This document shows, piece after piece, positions 33,828 through 41,621 of a DNA stretch of 64,000 bases; within the stretch, counting starts at the first letter, position 1; each line of letters begins with the position of its first letter. This stretch comes from Eubacterium sp. (GTDB lineage: Bacteria; Bacillota; Clostridia; Lachnospirales; Lachnospiraceae). The DNA lies in assembly GCA_017420535.1 (NCBI GenBank), contig JAFOIV010000113.1, positions 1 through 64,000 of the forward strand, written 5' to 3'. The notes under the pieces were generated by a model. That model saw nothing but the letters and a program-made list of their open reading frames with translations. It searched no databases and was not told the origin of the DNA. The position numbers were made by a program, and so were the translations under genes.

Positions 33828-34349
33828 TTATTTCTTTCTATGTTTTATAAGATATAAAGCTTTTATAGGATATTCCAGAATCCTCTTTAGATATATGTGA
33901 GCATCTTCTTTTTTATTTACCTTATCTACAAGGATTGAATGGATTGAAGCATTGTTTGCCCCAAGGATATCTGTAAAAATCTGATCCCCTATAAATATCA
34001 TATTCTTTGTTTCAATCTGCATCATAGAAGAGGCTTTTAAATATGAGTCTTTTAATGGTTTCTTTGCCTTATAGATATAATTAATGGTTGACAGACCATC
34101 AGAATTTATCTCATTTGCAAAGTTTTTAACTCTAGGTTCGTCATTGTTAGATAAGAAGATGATCTTAAATCCCATTTCCCGTAATTCTCTTAATAACTTT
34201 CTGGATCTTTCGTCAGACATGGCATCGTGTGGAACCAGGGTGTTATCAATATCAAATATTATCCCTTTGTAACCAAGATCATAATAATGTTTAAAATCGA
34301 TACTGTATGTTGATCTGTAATACTCTACGGGAAACAATAATCTTTTCAT
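33828..34349 (-). CDS. yqeG: YqeG-family HAD phosphatase
   Basis: 173 residues of the HAD superfamily subgroup IIIA: motif I FDIDNTLVPHD (residues 32-42), motif II FLSNND, a Lys in AKKPLKDSY and motif III GDQIFTDILGAN. YqeG-type proteins are probable phosphatases; in some bacteria the gene neighbours yqeH. Here it follows uvrC with 27 bases between, as a second gene on the minus strand. AGGAGT lies five bases before the ATG. Physiological substrate is not known. Confidence 0.88.
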   Translation of the reverse strand: MKRLLFPVEYYRSTYSIDFKHYYDLGYKGIIFDIDNTLVPHDAMSDERSRKLLRELREMGFKIIFLSNNDEPRVKNFANEINSDGLSTINYIYKAKKPLKDSYLKASSMMQIETKNMIFIGDQIFTDILGANNASIHSILVDKVNKKEDAHIYLKRILEYPIKALYLIKHRKK

Positions 34350-34376
34350 ATAAACTCCTATATTCTAACCTTTAAA

Positions 34377-36221
34377 CTAATGGAAGAAGTGATAAACAGC
34401 AGCAGCGCTTTTTTTATTCATTCCTTCAACCTGAAGTAATTCATCAAGGGATGCAGCCTTTATTTCTTCAATATCCTTAAAATGTAACAGTAACGCTTTT
34501 CGCCTTGCAGGCCCGATTCCTTCGATATCATCTAAGATAGAATGAACCTGTTCCTTACTTCTTAATAATTTATGATAAGTGATGGCGAATCTATGGGTTT
34601 CATCCTGCAGGGCAGTGACCATATGGATTGCTTCAGAACCTTTTTTAAAGTCCACTTCCTCATTATTAAAGTAAAGCCCTCTGGTTCTGTGATTGTCATC
34701 CTTAACCATGCCGCAGACCGGGATATCTATACCCAGACTGTCTAATACCATTTTGGCGATATTAACCTGGCCTTTACCACCGTCCATCATAAGAACATCC
34801 GGGAAAGGACCAATCTTTTCGTCACTGAAACGTCTTGAAAGTACTTCCTTCATGGAAGCGTAATCATTGGGGCCTTCCACGGTCCTTAAACGGAATTTTC
34901 TATAGGCATTTCTCTTTGGAGAGCCATTTTCAAATACCACCATGGAAGCAACTGAATTATAACCGGAAATGTTAGAAATATCAAATGCTTCTAGTCTTGT
35001 GGCTTTTTCAATTCCCACAATTTCAGCTATTTCTTTTGCAGCCCCTACTGTGCGTTTTTCTTTTCTCTTAATTCTTTCTATATCCTGAGCAAGTACAAGA
35101 GAAGCATTGTCCTCAGCAAGGCTTACAAGCCCTTTCTTGTCACCTCGCTTAGGGATTATTATATGTACTTTTGAGCCTCTTTTTTCGCTTAAGAAAGCAG
35201 TGATAACTTCCTCCTCATTAACTGGAATAGTAGAGAGGATCTCTTTAGGGATATATGGAGTGCTGCTATAATATTGCTTTACGAAGGCGGTTATAATAGA
35301 AGAGTCATCATCTCCAGTCTCATCGATAGTCATATGATGGTTTTCCCTTCCGAGAAGCTGACCGTCTCTTACAAAGAATATGGACACAACGCAGTCTCTG
35401 TCATTTCTTGCCATGGCGATAATGTCTCTGTTATCCTGTTCCGTATCGGTGATACGCTGCTTATCCATGATATGATTTATGCTTTCAATAAGATCTCTGG
35501 TGGCTGCCGCTTTTTCAAATTCCAGCGAAGAGGCTTCTTCCTTCATTCTTTCCGTTAGAGAAGAGAGTATCTCTTTAGTATCTCCATTTAAAAATGATAT
35601 TACAGAAGAAATGTTTTTATTATATTCTTCTTTGGAGATATATCCGCCGCAGGGACCAGAACACATATTGATCTGATGATAGAGGCAAGGCCTGTCTTTT
35701 CCGATATCTTTAGGAAGATTGCGGTTGCAGTTCCTTATCTTAAATAATTTCCTTAATAATTCAATTATGTCATGTACTGCTTTGCCGTCGGTATAAGGCC
35801 CGAAATACTTGCATTTATCCCTATGCATCTGATGAGAATACATTACTCTAGGGTAATCTTCATAAGTTGTGATCTTAATATATGGATAGCCTTTATCGTC
35901 CCGCATCATAGTATTATAGCGGGGGTGATGTTCCTTTATCAGATTACATTCAAGAACTAACGCCTCCATCTCAGATGAAGTGATGATATATTCAAAATAA
36001 TCGATCTGTTCCACCATTTTTGCAATCTTCTGGGAACCGTTATGACCATGACCTTTTTGGAAATATTGTCTTACACGATTGTGCAGATCCACAGCTTTAC
36101 CAACGTAGAGGATCTCCTCGCTGTCGCTGTGCATTAGATAGACACCAGGCTTGTGTGGAAGTTTTTTAAGTTCTTCTGAGATATTAAATTCAGTGTTTTT
36201 TCCAGAAATGTATTTTTCCAT
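34377..36221 (-). CDS. uvrC: Excinuclease ABC subunit C
   Basis: 614 residues. GIY-YIG nuclease at the N-terminus (LPHKPGVYLMH, LYVGKAVDLHNRVRQYF) makes the 3' incision; the UVR motif (about 200-235), UvrC homology and RNase H-like nuclease (AFDISNISGYNSVASMVVFENG, LMMDGGKGQVN) make the 5' incision; the C-terminal helix-hairpin-helix pair ends the protein (IEGIGPARRKALLLHF, VEGMNKKSAAAVYHFF). GAGG lies seven bases before the ATG. It acts with UvrA and UvrB (not in the window) in nucleotide excision repair. It is divergent from hprK. Confidence 0.96.
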   Translation of the reverse strand: MEKYISGKNTEFNISEELKKLPHKPGVYLMHSDSEEILYVGKAVDLHNRVRQYFQKGHGHNGSQKIAKMVEQIDYFEYIITSSEMEALVLECNLIKEHHPRYNTMMRDDKGYPYIKITTYEDYPRVMYSHQMHRDKCKYFGPYTDGKAVHDIIELLRKLFKIRNCNRNLPKDIGKDRPCLYHQINMCSGPCGGYISKEEYNKNISSVISFLNGDTKEILSSLTERMKEEASSLEFEKAAATRDLIESINHIMDKQRITDTEQDNRDIIAMARNDRDCVVSIFFVRDGQLLGRENHHMTIDETGDDDSSIITAFVKQYYSSTPYIPKEILSTIPVNEEEVITAFLSEKRGSKVHIIIPKRGDKKGLVSLAEDNASLVLAQDIERIKRKEKRTVGAAKEIAEIVGIEKATRLEAFDISNISGYNSVASMVVFENGSPKRNAYRKFRLRTVEGPNDYASMKEVLSRRFSDEKIGPFPDVLMMDGGKGQVNIAKMVLDSLGIDIPVCGMVKDDNHRTRGLYFNNEEVDFKKGSEAIHMVTALQDETHRFAITYHKLLRSKEQVHSILDDIEGIGPARRKALLLHFKDIEEIKAASLDELLQVEGMNKKSAAAVYHFFH

Positions 36222-36283
36222 ATGAGCCTCGTGAAACTTTCTTTTTATATATCAATATTAACATAGAAAAATAAATCTATCTA

Positions 36284-36292
36284 TGATAAAAT
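36284..36292 (+). promoter_or_regulatory. Extended -10 promoter of hprK
   Basis: TGATAAAAT (36284-36292) is an extended -10 about 48 bases before the hprK ATG in the uvrC-hprK divergent gap. No good -35 is visible. Confidence 0.45.
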
Positions 36293-36339
36293 CGAAATGA
36301 ATATGACCCTTATTTTAAGGGGGATCGGGAGGTATAAAT

Positions 36340-37293
36340 ATGGCAGACACAGAATACAGTGTTAAGCTTTCTTCATTTATCCAGAAGATGAATCTTACAA
36401 ATTATACACCAGAAATAGATACAGATAAAATTTATATTAAAGACCCGGATATTAACAGACCGGCATTACAGCTGGCGGGATTCTTTGAGCATTTTGATAC
36501 AGCAAGAGTTCAGATCTGCGGTAATGTAGAACATGCATTCCTTGCAGATATGCATACAAGAGAAGAGAATATTGAGATATTTGATAAGCTTTTCAGCTTC
36601 CCTATTCCTTGTCTTGTATTCTGTAGAGATATTAAGCCTTATGATTTTATCATAGAGGCAGGACTTAAACATGGTATTCCTGTACTTTCAAGTTCAGCCA
36701 CCACATCTTCATTTGTACATGAGACAGTTAGATATCTTCATGAACAGTTAGCTCCAAGAATTTCTATACATGCAGTTCTTGTAGACGTTTATGGTGAGGG
36801 TGTTCTTATCATGGGTGACAGTGGTATCGGTAAATCTGAAGCTGCTCTTGAACTTATTAAGAGAGGACATAGACTTGTATCAGATGATGTAGTTGAAATA
36901 AAGAAGATCAGTGAAGATCAGCTTATTGGTACATCTCCTGAGATCACAAGAAACTTTATTGAACTTAGAGGCATTGGAATTGTGGATGTTAAGACCATGT
37001 TTGGTGTTGAATGTGTCAAGCTTTCACAACAGATCGATCTGGTTATCAAACTTGAAGATTGGGATAAAGATGCAAATTATGACAGATTAAGGCTTGAAGA
37101 TCAGTATGTGGAATTCCTTGGCAATAAGATCACCAGCCATCTTATTCCTGTAAGACCTGGTCGAAACCTGGCTATCATAGTTGAATCAGCAGCCGTTAAC
37201 CATAGACAGAAGAAGATGGGATACAATGCTGCCCAGGAATTATATAAGAGAGTAACTGAGAATATGAAAAAATCTCAGGAAAATAATAAATAA
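36340..37293 (+). CDS. hprK: HPr kinase/phosphorylase
   Basis: 317 residues with the whole HprK layout: N-terminal domain (1-130), Walker A GDSGIGKSEAALELIKRGH (about 159-177), the DDVVEI motif and the signature ELRGIGIVDVKTMFG. It phosphorylates Ser46 of HPr or Crh with ATP or PPi and can reverse the reaction; it is the sensor of carbon-catabolite control in Firmicutes. A substrate keeping Ser46 is encoded about 4 kb downstream (41271). GGGAGG lies six bases before the ATG, and the glucokinase gene follows by 39 bases. Confidence 0.96.
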   Translation: MADTEYSVKLSSFIQKMNLTNYTPEIDTDKIYIKDPDINRPALQLAGFFEHFDTARVQICGNVEHAFLADMHTREENIEIFDKLFSFPIPCLVFCRDIKPYDFIIEAGLKHGIPVLSSSATTSSFVHETVRYLHEQLAPRISIHAVLVDVYGEGVLIMGDSGIGKSEAALELIKRGHRLVSDDVVEIKKISEDQLIGTSPEITRNFIELRGIGIVDVKTMFGVECVKLSQQIDLVIKLEDWDKDANYDRLRLEDQYVEFLGNKITSHLIPVRPGRNLAIIVESAAVNHRQKKMGYNAAQELYKRVTENMKKSQENNK

Positions 37294-37332
37294 GCGGTAA
37301 AATAAAAGTATGACGAGATTGGAGGACAAATA

Positions 37333-38271
37333 ATGTCAAAGTATGCATTCGGTGTAGACATCGGAGGAACAACAGTAAAGATAGGTCTTTTCACAGAGGA
37401 TGGAAATCTTCTTGATAAGTGGGAGATCACCACAAGAAAAGATAACGGCGGAGCATTTATCCTTGGAGATATTGCAAAGTCTTTAGAGAAAAAGATGGCT
37501 GAGAAATCAATAAGTAAAGAGGATGTTCTCGGTGTTGGTATGGGTGTTCCAGGACCTGTTAAAGAAGATGGAACTGTTGTTAAATGCGTAAACTTAGGAT
37601 GGGGCATTTTCAATGCTGCAGAAGAATTATCAAAGCTTATCGGTCTTAAGGTTTCAGTAGGGAATGACGCAAATGTTGCTGCTCTTGGTGAGATGTGGCA
37701 GGGTGGTGGAAAAGGTCATGAAAATGTTGTGATGGTAACACTTGGAACAGGCGTTGGTGGTGGAATCATCATCAATGGTAAGATCGTAGCTGGTGTACAC
37801 GGCGCAGGCGGTGAGATCGGACATATTACTATCGATACAGAAGAAAAAGAGACATGTAACTGTGGAAAGAGCGGATGTCTTGAACAGTACGCTTCAGCAA
37901 CAGGTGTTGTAAGACTTGCCAATAAGGCTTTAAATGATTCAGATAAGCCATCTAAGCTTCGTGATGTACAGTATATCTCAGCTAAAGCTATTTTTGATGA
38001 AGCTAAAGCTGGAGACGAACTTGCTATGCAGGTTGTAGAAGAGTTTGGTAAGAAACTTGGACTTGCTCTTTCACATATCGCAGAAGTTGTTGATCCAGAA
38101 GTATTTGTAATTGGTGGCGGCGTATCAAAGGCTGGCCAGATTATCATTGATACAGTTTCAAAATATTTCAGAATGTATTCTTTCCATGCATGCCGTGAAA
38201 CAGGTTTTGAACTTGCAAAACTTGGAAACGATGCAGGTATTTTTGGCGGGGCAAAGTCAGTTCTTGAATAA
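37333..38271 (+). CDS. glcK: ROK-family glucokinase
   Basis: 312 residues: ATP-binding FGVDIGGTTVKIGLF (residues 6-20), GVPGPV, NDANVAALGE, the GTGVGGGII loop, the ROK zinc motif CNCGKSGCLEQYAS and EIGHITI. It phosphorylates glucose to glucose-6-phosphate in the cytosol, the expected route for a bacterium using non-PTS sugar uptake. Its position next to hprK fits central sugar sensing. TTGGAGG lies about seven bases before the ATG. Confidence 0.92.
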   Translation: MSKYAFGVDIGGTTVKIGLFTEDGNLLDKWEITTRKDNGGAFILGDIAKSLEKKMAEKSISKEDVLGVGMGVPGPVKEDGTVVKCVNLGWGIFNAAEELSKLIGLKVSVGNDANVAALGEMWQGGGKGHENVVMVTLGTGVGGGIIINGKIVAGVHGAGGEIGHITIDTEEKETCNCGKSGCLEQYASATGVVRLANKALNDSDKPSKLRDVQYISAKAIFDEAKAGDELAMQVVEEFGKKLGLALSHIAEVVDPEVFVIGGGVSKAGQIIIDTVSKYFRMYSFHACRETGFELAKLGNDAGIFGGAKSVLE

Positions 38272-38549
38272 ATTCAAGGGATTTAGGAAACTTGTCAGTT
38301 TAAAAATGCATATTCAACTATTTAAACAGTTAAACGCGCATATTTACTAGACTTTACAACAATATATTGTATGTAGTTGGAAACCAGACACTAAGTGATA
38401 GTGTCCGTTTGATGGTGATTTTACACTAAGAAACCACTATTTATCAGTACTTTTCTAACAATATACCGATTGAAAAAAAAGACTCTGTAAGTTATATTTT
38501 AATCTAGCAGAGTCTTTTTTAGTTACTTTTTTTGGAGCAACAATAAATT
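38272..38549. other. Intergenic region before murB with several palindromes
   Basis: No gene is supported in these 278 bases. They contain a 12-base palindrome ACAATATATTGT (38359-38370), a hairpin GACACTA/TAGTGTC (38387-38393, 38399-38405), two GCATATT copies in the first 75 bases, and the terminator at 38475-38520. No known riboswitch core was recognised. Confidence 0.5.
38475..38520 (+). terminator. Terminator upstream of murB
   Basis: AAAAAAGACTCTG (38475-38487) pairs with CAGAGTCTTTTTT (38508-38520) around a 20-base AT-rich loop. It ends transcripts from the glcK side or a leader RNA; murB starts 30 bases later. Confidence 0.75.
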
Positions 38550-39413
38550 ATGATAGAATTTTTTAATGAACCTATGGCGAAACACACAACATTTCGTACA
38601 GGTGGACCTGCCAGAAGATTTGTTAAAGCTGAATCGGTTCAAGATATTATAGATATAAAATCATTTTGTGATAATAATAATGAGAAACTTATCCTTCTTG
38701 GAAATGGAAGTAATGTTCTTGTTTCAGATAAGGGACTTGATGCAACAGTCCTTTATATCGGAGAAGAGATGAGCAGGATAGATGTTAATGACGAAACTAT
38801 TTATGCTGAGGCTGGAGCACTTCTTAGTAAAGTTGCCAGAGTAGCTTTAGAAAATGAACTTGAAGGTTTTGAATTTGCATCTGGGATTCCGGGATTTGTA
38901 GGTGGAGCTGTATTTATGAATGCAGGTGCTTACGGAGGAGAGATGAAGGATATAATCCTTTATTGTGATTGTATAGTGGATGGAAAGACTGTAAGAATTC
39001 CTGGAGAAGACATGGATTTTTCCTATAGACACAGTATAGCATCAGAAAAGAATATGATTATCACCGGGGCTGCATTTAAGCTTAAAAAAGGTGATGCAGC
39101 ATCTATTAAAGAAAAAATGGATGATCTTAATCAGAGACGCCGTGAAAAACAGCCTCTTGAATATCCAAGTGCAGGCTCAACATTTAAGAGACCTGAGGGA
39201 TATTTCGCAGGAAAACTTATCATGGATAGTGGTTTAAAGGGATATAGAGTCGGTGGAGCTTGCGTTTCACCTAAACATTGTGGATTTGTAGTTAATGATA
39301 ACGGTGCAACATCAGATGATATTTATAAGCTTATCAAAGAAGTTGGGGAAATAGTATTTGATAAGTTTGGTGTTAGATTAGAGCCGGAAGTTAGACTTTT
39401 AGGCGAATTTTAA
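38550..39413 (+). CDS. murB: UDP-N-acetylenolpyruvoylglucosamine reductase
   Basis: 287 residues. FAD-binding PCMH-type fold with KHTTFRTGGPARRF, LGNGSNVLVSD, GIPGFVGGAVFMNAGAYGGE, SYRHSI and YPSAGSTFKRPEGYFAGKLI (catalytic Ser in the AGSTF motif), as in type II MurB of Firmicutes. It reduces UDP-GlcNAc-enolpyruvate to UDP-MurNAc in peptidoglycan synthesis. GGAG is twelve bases before the ATG, longer than usual. It is followed by rapZ 19 bases later, an arrangement common in Clostridia. Confidence 0.95.
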   Translation: MIEFFNEPMAKHTTFRTGGPARRFVKAESVQDIIDIKSFCDNNNEKLILLGNGSNVLVSDKGLDATVLYIGEEMSRIDVNDETIYAEAGALLSKVARVALENELEGFEFASGIPGFVGGAVFMNAGAYGGEMKDIILYCDCIVDGKTVRIPGEDMDFSYRHSIASEKNMIITGAAFKLKKGDAASIKEKMDDLNQRRREKQPLEYPSAGSTFKRPEGYFAGKLIMDSGLKGYRVGGACVSPKHCGFVVNDNGATSDDIYKLIKEVGEIVFDKFGVRLEPEVRLLGEF

Positions 39414-39432
39414 TTGGTGAGGGCAAAGAATA

Positions 39433-40314
39433 ATGAGATTTATCATAATTACCGGAATGAGCGGTGCAGGGAAAACAACTGCATTAAGAACATTAGAAGA
39501 TCTGGGATTTTATTGCGTAGATAATCTCCCGGTTTCTCTCATTTGGGATTTTGTAAATACTACCACAGGTGAAGATTATAATTATGATAAGATAGCCGTT
39601 GGAATAGATATCAGAAATGGCAAAGCTTTGGACGAACTTACCAGGGTATTTGCAAGTCTTAAAGAATCGAATTTTAATTATGAGGTGCTTTTCCTTGATT
39701 CAAAAGATGAAGCCCTTGTTAGAAGATATAAAGAAACAAGAAGAGAACATCCTCTTGCAGTCGGCGGAAGGATTGAGGATGGGATCGAAAAAGAAAGAAC
39801 AAAGATTGCTTTCCTTAGGAATATAGCTGATTATTATGTGGATACATCAGATCTTATATCCAGAGAACTTAAGAGAGAGATTGCAAAAATTGTTAAGGCA
39901 GATAAGGATTATACCAACATCATTGTAAGTATAATGTCATTTGGATTTAAAAATGGTATTCCTGGTGATGCGGATATAGTAATGGATGTAAGATTCCTGC
40001 CAAATCCTTATTATGTTCCTGAATTAAAGAGTCATACGGGTAATGAAAAGGAAGTTCAGAATTATGTTCTGTCTTCTGGAGAAGGGGATGAATTCCTGAA
40101 TAAGATTTATGATGTCTTATCCTATACCATTCCGAAATATGTTGAGAATGAAGGTAAGCATCAGCTTGTTGTAGCTATTGGTTGTACAGGCGGAAGACAT
40201 AGATCCGTTACTATAGCAAATATGCTATATAACAGGCTGTCTACACTGAATTATACAGTTAGGCTGATCCACAGGGATTTAGAGAAGGAAGCTATAATTA
40301 AAGGGGATAAATGA
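39433..40314 (+). CDS. rapZ: RNase adapter/nucleotide-binding protein RapZ (YvcJ)
   Basis: 293 residues: Walker A GMSGAGKTTALRTLEDLGFYCVDNLP at the N-terminus and C-terminal VVAIGCTGGRHRSVTIAN, both defining RapZ/YvcJ. In Gram-negatives it guides RNase E to an amino-sugar sRNA; in Bacillus the homologue YvcJ is a nucleotide hydrolase linked to competence. Its stop overlaps the whiA start. In Bacillus the order is yvcJ-yvcK-whiA-crh; here yvcK is missing between rapZ and whiA. Confidence 0.95.
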   Translation: MRFIIITGMSGAGKTTALRTLEDLGFYCVDNLPVSLIWDFVNTTTGEDYNYDKIAVGIDIRNGKALDELTRVFASLKESNFNYEVLFLDSKDEALVRRYKETRREHPLAVGGRIEDGIEKERTKIAFLRNIADYYVDTSDLISRELKREIAKIVKADKDYTNIIVSIMSFGFKNGIPGDADIVMDVRFLPNPYYVPELKSHTGNEKEVQNYVLSSGEGDEFLNKIYDVLSYTIPKYVENEGKHQLVVAIGCTGGRHRSVTIANMLYNRLSTLNYTVRLIHRDLEKEAIIKGDK

Positions 40315-41228
40315 TGTCTTTTTCAAGTGATCTTAAAAAAGAAATCAGTACAAAGATAGATAAAGCAGAACATTGCAGAATTGCAGAATTGTCGGGTATA
40401 TTCTCGCTTAATGCCAGATTATACAATGATTCAAATGTTCCTTATATCAGAATTAAGACTGATGTAACCTACATGATGGATATAGTCCTTAAGATGATAA
40501 GGCTGCTCTTTGATTTTACCAAGGCAGAGATTATGATCGATGAGGAAGAAAGTGAAAATGCTTCTGTTACCATTATTGGTGATAAAGCTGTAGGACAGGT
40601 ATTAATGAAGCTGAAACTGACTGAAGACGACACCAGACTCAGCAGTGACGATATCATAATACAAAAAGAATGCTGCAAGAAAGCATTTTTAAGAGGACTA
40701 TTTCTGGCCAGAGGATCTGTAAATGATCCTAATAAATCTTACCAGATGGAAATTGTGGTAAGTAATGAATATAGAGTAGATCAATTAATACATATACTTA
40801 ATTCTTTTGGCCTCGAACCAAAGAGTTTCAAGAGAAGATCTCATTTTGTTGTATATGTAAAGGATTCAAACAGTATTTCAGAAATAATCGGAATTCTGGG
40901 AGCCAGCAATGCTTTTATGGAATTCGAGAATATAAGAATATATAAAGATCTTAGGAATTCTATCAACAGAGAAGTTAACTGTGAAACTGCCAATATCAGT
41001 AAGATAACTGAGGCGGCGGCAAAACAGATAAATGATATAAAGATTATTGAAGAAAAGAAGGGGCTTAAATCTTTATCAGCACCACTTTTAGAATTAGCCA
41101 CTATAAGATTGGAAAATCCGGATCTTTCTCTTAAAGAATTAGGAGATATGGTTTCACCGCCTATTGGGAAATCCGGTGTAAATCACAGACTTAGAAGAAT
41201 CAGTGAGATCGCAGATTCTCTTAGATAA
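40314..41228 (+). CDS. whiA: DNA-binding protein WhiA
   Basis: 304 residues: LAGLIDADG-like N-terminal domain (SFSSDLKKEI, CCKKAFLRGLFLARGSVNDPNKSYQMEI) and C-terminal helix-turn-helix with LSLKELGDMV and GKSGVNHRLRRI. WhiA acts in sporulation of Streptomyces and in cell division or chromosome segregation in Firmicutes. The second of two adjacent ATGs (40314) is chosen because AAGGGG lies seven bases upstream; the first would be four. It overlaps rapZ by one base. Confidence 0.95.
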   Translation: MSFSSDLKKEISTKIDKAEHCRIAELSGIFSLNARLYNDSNVPYIRIKTDVTYMMDIVLKMIRLLFDFTKAEIMIDEEESENASVTIIGDKAVGQVLMKLKLTEDDTRLSSDDIIIQKECCKKAFLRGLFLARGSVNDPNKSYQMEIVVSNEYRVDQLIHILNSFGLEPKSFKRRSHFVVYVKDSNSISEIIGILGASNAFMEFENIRIYKDLRNSINREVNCETANISKITEAAAKQINDIKIIEEKKGLKSLSAPLLELATIRLENPDLSLKELGDMVSPPIGKSGVNHRLRRISEIADSLR

Positions 41229-41270
41229 AGTAGTTAATAATTAATGATAATATATTAAGGAGATTACAAA

Positions 41271-41528
41271 ATGACAACAAAGAAGTGTAAAGTTCAGTTA
41301 CCAAATTATGCAGAAGCAAGACCTGTTGCAGAAATCGTTCAGACAGCTAGTCAGTATGAAAGCAGAATTTATCTTATTTCAGGTAATAAGAAGATCAATG
41401 CAAAGAGTATCATGGGAATGATGAGCCTTTCACTTTGCAATGATGAAGAGATTGAAATCGAAGCAGATGGTTCTGATGAGAACGAAGCAGTTGAAGCCCT
41501 TGTGAAATATATGGGTTCAGTTGCATAA
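41271..41528 (+). CDS. Crh-like HPr-family protein lacking the PTS histidine
   Basis: 85 residues, HPr fold. Canonical HPr has GLHARPA with His15 phosphorylated by enzyme I; here the position reads NYAEARPV with Glu15. Ser46, the HprK target, is kept in NAKSIMGMMSL, as is the C-terminal ADGSDENEAVEALV. This is the pattern of Bacillus Crh (no His15, Ser46 kept), and the position after whiA is that of crh. It should act only in regulation, as an HprK substrate and CcpA partner, not in sugar uptake. AAGGAG precedes the ATG by eight bases. Confidence 0.88.
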   Translation: MTTKKCKVQLPNYAEARPVAEIVQTASQYESRIYLISGNKKINAKSIMGMMSLSLCNDEEIEIEADGSDENEAVEALVKYMGSVA

Positions 41529-41555
41529 AAATCTATAGAAATAGTCTTTAAATCT

Positions 41556-41584
41556 TTGCATACAATTATACGTTGTGGTAAAAT
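41556..41584 (+). promoter_or_regulatory. Promoter of the Sel1/TPR-like gene
   Basis: TTGCAT (41556-41561), 17 bases, TAAAAT (41579-41584) preceded by TGG. The gene starts 37 bases later. Confidence 0.6.
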
Positions 41585-41621
41585 AAGTTTATTAATTATG
41601 CAATAAATGGAGGACATTTTT

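Noticed and set aside
37716..38147. 143-codon minus-strand frame opposite the glucokinase gene
   Set aside because: Pro/Ser-rich antisense shadow of a well-supported ROK kinase.
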